Shown here piece after piece: positions 22,884 to 30,453 of a DNA stretch of 34,090 bases. This DNA is from an uncultured Treponema sp. Its GTDB lineage: Bacteria; Spirochaetota; Spirochaetia; Treponematales; Treponemataceae. Position 1 is the first letter of the stretch. Each line of letters opens with the position of its first letter. The notes under the pieces were generated by a model that ran no database searches, had not been told where the DNA came from, and saw nothing but the letters and a program-made list of their open reading frames with translations. The DNA lies in assembly GCA_937923945.1 (NCBI GenBank), contig CALDWC010000119.1:1-34090 (forward strand), written 5' to 3'. Both the position numbers and the translations under genes were made by a program.

Positions 22884-24209
22884 TTAACCGATTTTGCTGA
22901 GCAATTTGTTTAGCCGATCTTTATCATACAACTCAATCGGACGACCTTCGCTGAAGCGAATCGCTTCTTCGGTGAATACGCCGGCACTGCAGCAAACCCC
23001 CGTACCGGCTTTTAATTCTTTGAGCCTTTCATGGAAATCTCGCAACAGCAATTCGCCGACTGATCCTTGTGAACGAAAAAAACGGAAAAGCGCGGTATCG
23101 GTGAATCGATCGGTATCAATCGATGCAACTATGTCGGTATGGGTCGTTAAAACCGTGATGTCAATAATTTTGATGCGGGCATCAGGAAAAAAATGCGCAA
23201 CAATTTTTCGGCAAAGCCCGACAAATTCACTCTGTCCCGCCATCAAATAGGTCCTTAGCGCTTTATTTTGATTGAGTTCCTGATATTTTAAAATGAGAGT
23301 CGGCACATCCTTATATGTCGGACTTACCGCCTGTATTTCTTTCAAAAGTTCGATAGCTTTAGGAATATTTTGCAATTTAATGGACGATTGTGCATAACGG
23401 TATTTTAGTTCATTACTCATTTCGAGCGGAATTTGCGCATGCTTTAGCCCTATTTCAAAATTCTCATTGGCTTTTTCATATTGACTGATTTTCATGTAAA
23501 GAACCCCGCAATACAGGGCACTTTGCGGTCCGAACGTGGGATCCAGACGAAGGCGCATAAAAATTTTCAAAGCGTTTTCATTCATTCCCATTTCAAAAAA
23601 ACATTCACCGATTGCAAAAAGCGCTTCTTTATCGTCAGGAGAAACTTCAAACACACTTTTTAAATACGTGAGCGCATCATTAAACTTATTAACTCGTCGA
23701 TAGGATAAACCGAGATATTTTTTCACCTGCTGATTTTTTTCATCCATAACCAGTACTTTTCTAAAAAGCGGTATTGCCTTTTCGTAATCTTTTTCCAAAT
23801 AATGAATATAACCTAAATTGTAGTTGATTTCAAAACTGTCCTGATCAAAAGTTCGCGCAAGTAAAAAACCTTTTTTTGCTTCGTTGAGGCGATTCGTTTT
23901 CAATGCAGAAAGCCCGTATTTTATATTGACATCCAGTTGCTCAAACGGTGAAAATTTAGCACTGCGATCAAAAAGGTTCGAATAAATAGTAAATGCTTTT
24001 TCCCACTCATTATCTTGGATATAAATTTCACCGACTGCTTTCAGTGCATGGACATCATTCGGATTTTGTGCCAACTTTTTTAAACCGGCTGTTAAAAGCG
24101 CTTGTTTCGGTTTTGCCTTTCGCCCTGTCATTTTTTTTGCATTTGCAAGTCCAAACAGGACTGCAATAAAAATTAAAACGATGACACTTACCGCCACAAA
24201 AATACTCAT
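22884..24209 (-). CDS. Membrane-anchored TPR protein with degenerate Mrr-like domain
   Basis: Residues 1-22 form one membrane helix (MSIFVAVSVIVLIFIAVLFG), then a basic stretch and at least seven TPR-like repeats (~40-330; for example FEINYNLGYIHYLEKDYEKAIPLFRKVL). The last ~100 residues match the Mrr-type restriction-endonuclease fold (TDIVASI; SQGSVGELLLRDFHERLKELKAGTGVCCSAGVFTEEAIRFSEGRPIELYDKDRL), but the usual QxK catalytic strand reads FRFFR, so nuclease activity is doubtful. The start is uncertain: ATG 24209 has GGGA upstream, with alternatives at 24218 (ATG) and 24239 (TTG). It follows aroB in one operon. The role is unknown. Confidence 0.75.
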   Translation of the reverse strand: MSIFVAVSVIVLIFIAVLFGLANAKKMTGRKAKPKQALLTAGLKKLAQNPNDVHALKAVGEIYIQDNEWEKAFTIYSNLFDRSAKFSPFEQLDVNIKYGLSALKTNRLNEAKKGFLLARTFDQDSFEINYNLGYIHYLEKDYEKAIPLFRKVLVMDEKNQQVKKYLGLSYRRVNKFNDALTYLKSVFEVSPDDKEALFAIGECFFEMGMNENALKIFMRLRLDPTFGPQSALYCGVLYMKISQYEKANENFEIGLKHAQIPLEMSNELKYRYAQSSIKLQNIPKAIELLKEIQAVSPTYKDVPTLILKYQELNQNKALRTYLMAGQSEFVGLCRKIVAHFFPDARIKIIDITVLTTHTDIVASIDTDRFTDTALFRFFRSQGSVGELLLRDFHERLKELKAGTGVCCSAGVFTEEAIRFSEGRPIELYDKDRLNKLLSKIG

Positions 24210-24249
24210 TGTTCCCATATCACAAGTATCGGCAAGCAAAGCGAGTTTA

Positions 24250-25332
24250 TTAGAATATTTTTAACCTTTCAGCAAGCAAGGTCTGCAACCGTTCTCGCGG
24301 AACCGGCACTATCACGGTGCTACCGAGCTGTTTTTGCAGCGAAAAAGTAATCTCGCCGCCGGTTATATTTTTTTTGTCATTTTGCATTGCCTGAACGAGA
24401 GCGGAACAGAATTGCCGGCGAGACATATTCACTTGTGAAAGGAGCCGCATATCAAAAAGGTCCGTCATATACTCGAAGCGTTTCAGCAATGCAGTTATCG
24501 TTTCGGCGTATGCCGCGTCGGTCAGTCCCAGCTGCACGCCGAGGTTCAACTCCTGTGCAATGCCCCACCCGACCGCCTCTCCGTGTGAAATAAAGTTAAA
24601 AGCGGTCAACGCTTCCACAGCGTGGGCAAAAGTGTGACCAAGATTCAAAAACATACGGATGTTTTGTTCGTGGAAATCTTTTTCCACGATTTTTGTTTTA
24701 CCGGCAATACTCATAAAAATCGCTTCTTTGAGAATTGCGGTCGGCGTAAAAAAACGCTCAGGCGGCTCACGCATAATCAACTGAAACAATTTGTTTTCGT
24801 TAATCATTCCGATTTTAATAATTTCTGCAAGTCCGTTTTTGAATTCCGCTTTCGGTAAGGTGCGTAAGGTATCAAAACATACGAGAACTTTTTCAGCGGG
24901 ATAAAAACTTCCCAGCGAATTTTTCGCCCCGCCGAAATCGACTGCCGTTTTTCCTCCGATGGCAGCGTCAACCATCGCAAGGAGTGTAGTCGGCAGCAAA
25001 ACGAGCCGCGCTCCGCGCTTAAAAATCGAAGCGGCAAATCCTACCGTATCACACACGACGCCGCCTCCTACTGCATAAAAAACGGCGTTGCGCGTCAGTT
25101 TTTGATCAAATGCTGCCTGCACGATTTGCTGTACCGCAGCGAGGTTTTTTGAAGATTCCCCTGCTTCAACGGTAAGGTATGCTGCCGGTCGGATGAGTTT
25201 TAAAAAGAGCGGCTCGGTGTTCGAATCGAAAGTAAAAAGCGAGGCGGCATTATCATGCGAAAATGTAATCGCATCGGAAAAAGCTATTTCAGTCCGTAAA
25301 ACTCCGTTATGGAAAGATAAAAAGGTTTGCAT
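24250..25332 (-). CDS. aroB: 3-dehydroquinate synthase
   Basis: Second step of the shikimate pathway: converts DAHP to 3-dehydroquinate with bound NAD and a metal. The NAD segment GGGVVCDTVGFAASIFKRG, LLPTTLLAMVDAAIGGKTAVDFGGAKNSLGSFYPA, the KNGLAEIIKIGMI helix and the metal-ligand segment LNLGHTFAHAVEAL are all intact. Length of 360 residues is normal. The ATG at 25332 has AAGGG 6 nt upstream. It lies 20 nt after the FMN-binding lipoprotein gene and 40 nt before the TPR gene, probably one transcript. Confidence 0.95.
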   Translation of the reverse strand: MQTFLSFHNGVLRTEIAFSDAITFSHDNAASLFTFDSNTEPLFLKLIRPAAYLTVEAGESSKNLAAVQQIVQAAFDQKLTRNAVFYAVGGGVVCDTVGFAASIFKRGARLVLLPTTLLAMVDAAIGGKTAVDFGGAKNSLGSFYPAEKVLVCFDTLRTLPKAEFKNGLAEIIKIGMINENKLFQLIMREPPERFFTPTAILKEAIFMSIAGKTKIVEKDFHEQNIRMFLNLGHTFAHAVEALTAFNFISHGEAVGWGIAQELNLGVQLGLTDAAYAETITALLKRFEYMTDLFDMRLLSQVNMSRRQFCSALVQAMQNDKKNITGGEITFSLQKQLGSTVIVPVPRERLQTLLAERLKIF

Positions 25333-25352
25333 CCCTCGCCCTTAATTTTTAG

Positions 25353-26297
25353 TTATTTTGAGTTTTCAACCGCATAGGCAATTGCCTTTAAGTAATCGCC
25401 GGTATCTACGAGGGTTGAACCGGAAACGGTATCAATATTTTTAAGTGCATCAGCCGCTTTGCTTTGCGCAAATCCTTCAATCGCTGCATAATTCTTATCA
25501 AGAGAAATGGTGGAACCGGCTTGTTCCGCCATCAGCTTACTGTAATACGCTGCATTTTGTCTTTTAGAACACAAAATTTTTCCTTCGGCGTAGTTTTTAC
25601 CGAAATCGCGGTCCGAGTTCGGCACTCCGATTATATCCGCAACGCCGGTATCCATATACTGAAACTCATCAATGTAACTCGCTATGACGGTTTTATCTTC
25701 CATGACATTCGCAATAAATACAAAACCCCGATCGTCGGAATTTGAAAAATCCGCAGAAGCGATATGCAACTTTGAAAAATCAGACGAATTATAAGAAATG
25801 TCGCTTTCAAACGCTTGTTGCGCCGCTTCGACGATTAAAGCTAAATAGGATTTTGTGTCGACCAGCGTTGCACCGGAAACGGAATCGACTCCGGAAAGAG
25901 CCGCCGGTTTTTTACCAAAAGCATACTCCTCAATCGCGCCGTAGTTCTTTTTGATGGGTATTGTCGAACCGGCTTTTTTACTCATACGCAAACTGTAAAA
26001 CGCATCATTTGTTCTTTTTGAAACGAGGACTTGATCTTCGACAGAGCCGCTACCGAACCGCTTATCCGAATTCGGTACACCGATTACATCAGCCGAAGCT
26101 GCAAAGTATTGGTATTCATCAACAAAAGCGGCAAGGACGGTTCCGTCTTTTGCGTCAACGGCAACTGCGGCAACCGAAAAACACTTATCGCCGTGTGCCG
26201 CGCCGTACGTAACGGCGAACTTAATCGCCCCTGATTGTGTACATGACGCGAAAAACATCGATAAAATCAAAATAAATATGCTAAATTTCGTTTTCAT
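25353..26297 (-). CDS. Lipoprotein with two FMN-binding repeats (PplA-like)
   Basis: A 314-residue lipoprotein: signal then lipobox FASC with Cys19. It is an internal duplication (~28-165 and ~178-312): each half has DEYQY/DEFQY, DVIGVPNSD/DIIGVPNSD and a terminal DSVSGAT (138-144) or DTVSGST (289-295). These fit the D-x-x-S/T-G-A/S-T site where flavin transferases attach FMN covalently to the last threonine (Thr144, Thr295). Paired FMN domains on a lipoprotein recall Listeria PplA in extracellular electron transfer. The ATG at 26297 has AAGGAG; an upstream in-frame start lacks support. It leads the operon with aroB and the TPR gene. The electron-transfer role is inferred. Confidence 0.83.
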   Translation of the reverse strand: MKTKFSIFILILSMFFASCTQSGAIKFAVTYGAAHGDKCFSVAAVAVDAKDGTVLAAFVDEYQYFAASADVIGVPNSDKRFGSGSVEDQVLVSKRTNDAFYSLRMSKKAGSTIPIKKNYGAIEEYAFGKKPAALSGVDSVSGATLVDTKSYLALIVEAAQQAFESDISYNSSDFSKLHIASADFSNSDDRGFVFIANVMEDKTVIASYIDEFQYMDTGVADIIGVPNSDRDFGKNYAEGKILCSKRQNAAYYSKLMAEQAGSTISLDKNYAAIEGFAQSKAADALKNIDTVSGSTLVDTGDYLKAIAYAVENSK

Positions 26298-26322
26298 AAA
26301 ATCTCCTTCTTCAATGCAAAAA

Positions 26323-26351
26323 AATATATACACTTTTCTCTATTATTTCAA
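26323..26351 (-). promoter_or_regulatory. Promoter of the FMN-binding/aroB operon
   Basis: TTGAAA (26346-26351), 17-bp spacer, TATATT (26323-26328) on the minus strand. It predicts a ~19-nt leader containing the AAGGAG site. Confidence 0.6.
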
Positions 26352-26389
26352 GAGTGCAAACTGCGGATAACTTCCGACAGCGTATTGAA

Positions 26390-26490
26390 AAAAAGCGAAA
26401 AAGTGCGAGGAAAAGCACAACGCGTAAAAAAATCGCACCCCGCTCTGCAGCCGAAAAAAATAATAATTTTCCGAAATGCGGGGTGCGTCC
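26390..26490. repeat. 101-bp structured intergenic element, copy B
   Basis: Same length and flanks as 22751-22851. The 10-bp stem is CGCACCCCGC (26434-26443) with GCGGGGTGCG (26478-26487), different from copy A yet fully paired. On the minus strand the stem is followed by ATTTTTTT, so it can act as an intrinsic terminator for the leftward gene ending at 26539. Confidence 0.65.
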
Positions 26491-26538
26491 GTTTCCTTAC
26501 CGCAATGGAGGAAATAAACGGGGATGCTTTTGTGTGAT

Positions 26539-27366
26539 TTATTTACCTAAAATAATAACATTCGAGCCGAACCACGTTCGCGAAATAGCTTCAAGGGTGC
26601 CTTCATATTCCAATTTCAACAACGCTTCGTTAATTTTATTGCACAAGGTTTCGTCATTTTTGTTAAAAATGACCGAGCAACTGCGCCGTTTGAGCGGCTC
26701 ACGAATAAGAATAAAATCTTCGCCTCGTTCTTTCAAACTCATCAGGGTAAATATGTCTCCGACCATCGCGTCGATCTTTTTCCGCTTTAAAGCATCGAGC
26801 GCAACCGTCAAATCGTGGTATATGATAATATTGGGATAATCACGAAGCAGCGTTTCCATGACACCAGCCGACAACAGCGTATCAGCGAGAGAAATAAAAC
26901 CGATATCGGTATTTTTCATTTCCGGAAGTGATGTGTAAATTGAGTTTTTCGGAACACAGGCGACGAACGTCGTGGTTAAGTAGGGCTCGGAAGAAATAAC
27001 GCCGAGGTTGGCAAAATCTTTTGGATCCGCCCCCGTCCAAATACAATCGATTTTTTGATTGGCTAAAGCTGTTTCCATCTCGGTCCATGATAGCCCTTTA
27101 AATTCTACCGCAATATTCAGTTCATGCGCTACCGCTCGCGCCACATCAATATCGAATCCGACAAATTGAGTATGAAACTGCGTCGTATAAGGAGGATAAT
27201 ATTGCTGTATACCAACAATGAGTTTACCGTTCACCTGAACACGGGCAAGCGACGGATCCTTTACACGCTGCATGCGGCGAATAACGCGCGGACGGCAGGA
27301 AACACTGCAAAGAATAATGTAAAAAAGAAAAAAAACACGTACCAAACTATTTCTTTTATGTACCAT
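26539..27366 (-). CDS. Amino-acid ABC transporter substrate-binding lipoprotein
   Basis: A family 3 (SBP_bac_3) solute-binding protein, 275 residues. A signal helix ends in SVSC (Cys24), acceptable for a spirochaetal lipobox. The mature part shows LIVGIQQYYPPYTTQF, FVGFDIDVARAVAHELNIAVEF, LANQKIDCIWTGADP, KRKKIDAMVGDIFTLM and LEAISRTWFG, the usual order for polar-amino-acid binders. The ATG at 27366 has AAGGAG immediately upstream; in-frame starts at 27396 and 27414 do not. No permease or ATPase gene is adjacent. The neighbouring gene at 27744 is a paralogue. The substrate cannot be told. Confidence 0.85.
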   Translation of the reverse strand: MVHKRNSLVRVFFLFYIILCSVSCRPRVIRRMQRVKDPSLARVQVNGKLIVGIQQYYPPYTTQFHTQFVGFDIDVARAVAHELNIAVEFKGLSWTEMETALANQKIDCIWTGADPKDFANLGVISSEPYLTTTFVACVPKNSIYTSLPEMKNTDIGFISLADTLLSAGVMETLLRDYPNIIIYHDLTVALDALKRKKIDAMVGDIFTLMSLKERGEDFILIREPLKRRSCSVIFNKNDETLCNKINEALLKLEYEGTLEAISRTWFGSNVIILGK

Positions 27367-27393
27367 AAACTCCTTCCATATCATAAGCGTTTT

Positions 27394-27744
27394 CATAAGG
27401 AGACACTGATTCATTCAATCGAGAATTGAGGGCATCTTTCAAAAATTCGGTTAGATTTTTAGAGATGCCCGTCGAGTTTTGAAAAATTTTACGTACAATT
27501 ATATGAATTTTTCAAAACTCGCAATAAACCAAGGGAAGTCTCTAAAAACTGATGTTTTTAAAAGACTTCTTTTCAGTGCCCACCTTAAGGAGGCACTGAT
27601 TAATTCAATCGAGAATTAATCAGTGCTCACCTTTAAAATCTATTGTTTCGTAAATGTTCAGAATCTACCTTATTATACTGAACATTGAGAAACAATAGAA
27701 ACGCTGTTAAACGGCGGCAAGCCTTTAATCAGCGTTTCCTTAAC
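27394..27744. repeat. Repeat-packed gap with composite dispersed repeat
   Basis: The 377-bp gap between the two substrate-binding genes holds no gene. From left: a degenerate repeat (27401-27436); a nested hairpin (27456-27548); TCAGTGCC/GGCACTGA (27573-27580/27592-27599); a perfect 14-bp stem GCACTGATTAATTC (27593-27606) with 27613-27626; TCTATTGTTTC (27639-27649) with GAAACAATAGA (27689-27699), plus an inner ATGTTCAG/CTGAACAT pair; and a GAAACGCTG/CAGCGTTTC hairpin (27698-27738) whose right flank, 27722-27744, is identical to 98-120 and touches the stop codon of the next gene. Confidence 0.7.
27456..27548. other. 93-nt nested hairpin
   Basis: Outer stem TTTTTAGAGA (27456-27465) with TCTCTAAAAA (27539-27548); a CCC/GGG helix inside; inner perfect 16-bp stem CGAGTTTTGAAAAATT (27473-27488) with 27506-27521, loop 17 nt. 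A long cruciform-capable or transcribed structure upstream of the gene at 27366. Confidence 0.6.
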
Positions 27745-28547
27745 TATCGAATTAACGACACATCATTACTAAACCATTTTTTAGTAATCTGCGATAAAAC
27801 ACCATCTTGCGCCATCTCTTTGAGTGTTACATCAACGGCATTCATTAACGCTTTATCTTCTTTTCGAAATGCGTATACATAACTTTCCGATATGATAGCG
27901 GTATTTAGCATCTTGACAACATTTTGCGGTCCCTGCGAAATCGTATAATTTGCTACAACAATATCAGTAATTATCGCATCAACAGCACGCGTTTTAAGAT
28001 TTTTAAATGCCAATGAAACATTTGACGATCTTTGTATCTGAACATCAAATCCATCCCGTATTCTCTGCTCAACATAACTTTCAGCCGTACTTCCTACATT
28101 GAAACACACAGAGTGACCTTTCAAATCATCAAACGTTTTAAATCTCGTTTCATCGGCGCGGACAATAATGCACTGAACATTTTTTATAATCGGCAGCGAC
28201 ATTCCGTACTGTTCTTTTCGTTCGGGCGTTTCACTGAATCCGCTTGCAATCATATCAATTTTACCGCTTTGGAGCAGTTCATATTTTTTATCCCAGTCAA
28301 TCATAATATATTCGGGAACCACATCCAAGATTGCACACACTTCGTTTAAAACGTCGACATCAAAACCGGTATACTCTGCTTTCTCGGTAAAAAACAAAGG
28401 TGCGCGAGGTCCATTGACACCGATTTTTAATGTACCCGAAAGGTATATTTTTGACAATGAAATATCATCAATATCAGTCTCCTCATTATTTTTATTGCAG
28501 GAACAAAGCAGCATCAAACAAAGCAAGACATAAATAAAACGTTTCAT
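27744..28547 (-). CDS. Amino-acid ABC transporter substrate-binding lipoprotein, paralogue
   Basis: A second SBP_bac_3 protein, 267 residues: signal ending LLCSC (Cys17), then LKIGVNGPRAPLFF, YTGFDVDVLNEVCAILDVVPEYI, LLQSGKIDMIASGFSETPERKEQYGMSLP, GSTAESYVEQ and LSQITKKWFSND. The SGFSETPERKEQ block is closer to the classical amino-acid binders than in the neighbour. The ATG at 28547 has GAGG just upstream; an ATG at 28556 is possible. It too lacks permease and ATPase partners, so both proteins must use a distant or shared transporter, or act as sensors. Confidence 0.86.
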   Translation of the reverse strand: MKRFIYVLLCLMLLCSCNKNNEETDIDDISLSKIYLSGTLKIGVNGPRAPLFFTEKAEYTGFDVDVLNEVCAILDVVPEYIMIDWDKKYELLQSGKIDMIASGFSETPERKEQYGMSLPIIKNVQCIIVRADETRFKTFDDLKGHSVCFNVGSTAESYVEQRIRDGFDVQIQRSSNVSLAFKNLKTRAVDAIITDIVVANYTISQGPQNVVKMLNTAIISESYVYAFRKEDKALMNAVDVTLKEMAQDGVLSQITKKWFSNDVSLIR

Positions 28548-28599
28548 TATCCTCATTCTATTCTATTTTATCGTAAAATTCAAGGGGAAAAAGTTGTCT

Positions 28600-29322
28600 T
28601 CAAAATTCAAAGCTCAAACAATCGGGATAGCCGCTTGCGAGAGTTGCAAGTGCTTTGCCCTGTTTCCAAACGTAAGCCCCGCCTTTTGCCGCATTGAAAT
28701 CCGCGCAGTAATTGTTACAAAAGAAAACCGGCTTTGCCAATATGGCGGTGCGTTTTTGATATTCTGCGCATTCACCGCCTTCCCATTTTGCAACGCTGTA
28801 ATCGCAATGCACCGGCCACAAAAACGCATTAACGTGAACATCCAATGCGGCGATTTTTTCTAAAAGTGAATCTTCCCAAAAGTCGCCGCACAAAAAGCAC
28901 GAAAATACTTTGTCCTCCAGCAAAAAAGTTCCGAAGTTTTTGCCTTCACGGTAATCCGCACATGCCGATGCAATTTTCCACCCCGTCGAAATTCGCTGAT
29001 ATTTAAAACATTGCGCACCGGTTTTATCGATTACCATATAGGAACTGTAAATCGCCCCTTTGTCGTTTTCGTAAAAGCCGAATCCAATTGCACATTTTTT
29101 TTCGCGGGCAAGTTTTTTTATTGCAGCGATTGCAAAATCATTTTCTGAAATCGCAACCGTTATATCATACTTGTATTCAAACGTAAGCGCATCGAAGCCT
29201 TGCAAAAAAGCTTCACCGAAAACGTAGAAGTCGGCATGATGAGCATTTACCGTGTCGATTATTTTTTGAAGGTTTTCTTGCATAGTGAGTGTGCATAATT
29301 CCGCACAAAGTAAAATTTTCAT
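28600..29322 (-). CDS. Carbon-nitrogen hydrolase (nitrilase superfamily)
   Basis: A 240-residue cytoplasmic amidase/nitrilase-fold protein. The catalytic triad can be placed: Glu37 in FGEAFLQG, Lys107 in FKYQRIS, Cys145 in FLCGDFWED. The sandwich order (LLCAELCTLTMQENLQKI; CAIGFGFYEND; YSSYMVIDKTG; VHVNAFLWPV; VFFCNNY) is that of the family, slightly shorter than usual (~260-280). It has many cysteines. The substrate is unknown. The ATG at 29322 has no ribosome site and a TACAAT lies 7 nt upstream. It ends 52 nt before the substrate-binding protein gene on the same strand. Confidence 0.83.
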   Translation of the reverse strand: MKILLCAELCTLTMQENLQKIIDTVNAHHADFYVFGEAFLQGFDALTFEYKYDITVAISENDFAIAAIKKLAREKKCAIGFGFYENDKGAIYSSYMVIDKTGAQCFKYQRISTGWKIASACADYREGKNFGTFLLEDKVFSCFLCGDFWEDSLLEKIAALDVHVNAFLWPVHCDYSVAKWEGGECAEYQKRTAILAKPVFFCNNYCADFNAAKGGAYVWKQGKALATLASGYPDCLSFEF

Positions 29323-29329
29323 ATAAATT

Positions 29330-29335
29330 ATTGTA
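29330..29335 (-). promoter_or_regulatory. -10 box abutting the nitrilase-family gene
   Basis: TACAAT on the minus strand, 7 nt before the ATG at 29322, with no Shine-Dalgarno. No good -35 box is seen at 16-18 bp, so the promoter call is tentative. Confidence 0.35.
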
Positions 29336-29388
29336 ATCCGCCCCGGTAATAAAATGTCGGTGTTATTTACCCGAAGAAAACGACTTCG

Positions 29389-30414
29389 TTATTTTAAACT
29401 ATCAAGAAATACTAGTAACTCTGCCGTACTGCATCCGTCCGTATCAAATTCCGCGAGGCGCGTTTTCACCTGCGAAATTTTTTGATGCGCATACGTTGTT
29501 GCCCGCTCAATCGCGGAGCTTGTATGCAAAAGCGCAATTGCAGCTTCAACCGCGGAAGAATAAATTCCTTCTTCGCGTGCCGTTTTAAAAAGTCGCACTA
29601 ACTCCGCTCGGTCATTCGGTTGTGTTTCAAGATGAAAAATCACCGGCAAACTTTTTTTACCTTCGACAATATCATCACCGCGGTTTTTCCCGACAATACC
29701 GGTTGTAATATTTTTTACATCATCCAAAATTTGAAACGCGATGCCCAGATCATGCATGAGAAGCGAAATCGTTTGCGCCTTTACATTATCGGATGTCGCA
29801 CTGAACACACCCAAAGCTCCGGCAAGTCCTGCGAGCGTTCCCGTTTTTAAGCGAATCATTTTTTCGTACTCGGCAAGCGTCGGAAAATATTCCGCATCGC
29901 GGTGCCACTGAATATCGAGAGCTTGCCCGATATGGAGATTATAAATTGCCTGCACTGTAATTTCAGAAATAAAGTATTTTTCTTTCGAGGTAAACGGCAT
30001 ATCGTGCAAAAGCTGCAACGCAAAAAAATAAAGCCAGCTTCCCGAATTGAGGGCGGTATCCAAACCGAACATGATGTGCGCCGCCGGTTTTCCGCGCCGT
30101 GTTTCTGAAGCGTCTTCGATGTCATCGTGAATTAAACTTGCCGTGTGGATAAATTCAACAACGGGAGCTAAACATACCGCCCGTTCTTCCGCCGAATCGC
30201 TTCCGTACATTTCGGCACACAACACGAGCAAAATTGCGCGCCAGCGTTTTCCGCCCGATTCCACAATATGCGTTACCGGTTTTAAAACTTCGGAAAAATC
30301 GGCTCGGCTCAAGTTCTTTGAAATAAAAAAATCATCGGTTAAAAATTTTTCGGTTAATACTTCGTTGATTTTAGTTTCAATTTTTTCGCGGATTGTTTCT
30401 CTCTTGCTTTTCAT
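29389..30414 (-). CDS. Polyprenyl diphosphate synthase
   Basis: Trans-isoprenyl diphosphate synthase making a linear prenyl chain, probably for lipid carrier or quinone-type lipids. GGKRWR (54-59) and the first Asp-rich motif DDIED (97-101) are intact, followed by RRGKPAAH. The second motif reads DDVKN (231-235), with Asn for the last Asp, then GKNRGDDIVEGKKSLPVI. Length of 341 residues is normal. Product length cannot be told. The ATG at 30414 is chosen because it starts MKSKRETIRE; an in-frame start at 30543 would run through the divergent rlmE gene. No ribosome site; a consensus promoter ends 7 nt before the ATG. Confidence 0.88.
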   Translation of the reverse strand: MKSKRETIREKIETKINEVLTEKFLTDDFFISKNLSRADFSEVLKPVTHIVESGGKRWRAILLVLCAEMYGSDSAEERAVCLAPVVEFIHTASLIHDDIEDASETRRGKPAAHIMFGLDTALNSGSWLYFFALQLLHDMPFTSKEKYFISEITVQAIYNLHIGQALDIQWHRDAEYFPTLAEYEKMIRLKTGTLAGLAGALGVFSATSDNVKAQTISLLMHDLGIAFQILDDVKNITTGIVGKNRGDDIVEGKKSLPVIFHLETQPNDRAELVRLFKTAREEGIYSSAVEAAIALLHTSSAIERATTYAHQKISQVKTRLAEFDTDGCSTAELLVFLDSLK

Positions 30415-30431
30415 TTTATTTATTATATAAT
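30404..30431 (+). promoter_or_regulatory. rlmE promoter, interleaved with a divergent promoter
   Basis: TTGCTT (30404-30409), 16-bp spacer, perfect TATAAT (30426-30431). It predicts +1 near 30438 and a ~16-nt leader with GGAA before the ATG at 30454. Its -35 box lies inside the first codons of the divergent gene. Confidence 0.6.
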
Positions 30432-30450
30432 GATTACAGAATGGAATCAA
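30422..30450 (-). promoter_or_regulatory. Polyprenyl synthase promoter predicting leaderless mRNA
   Basis: TTGATT (30445-30450), exact 17-bp spacer, perfect TATAAT (30422-30427) on the minus strand; 7 nt to the ATG at 30414. The two -10 boxes overlap by two bases. Confidence 0.65.
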
Positions 30451-30453
30451 GTA

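Noticed and set aside
27587..27744. CRISPR array
   Set aside because: Repeats are inverted and modular, not regularly spaced direct repeats with unique spacers.
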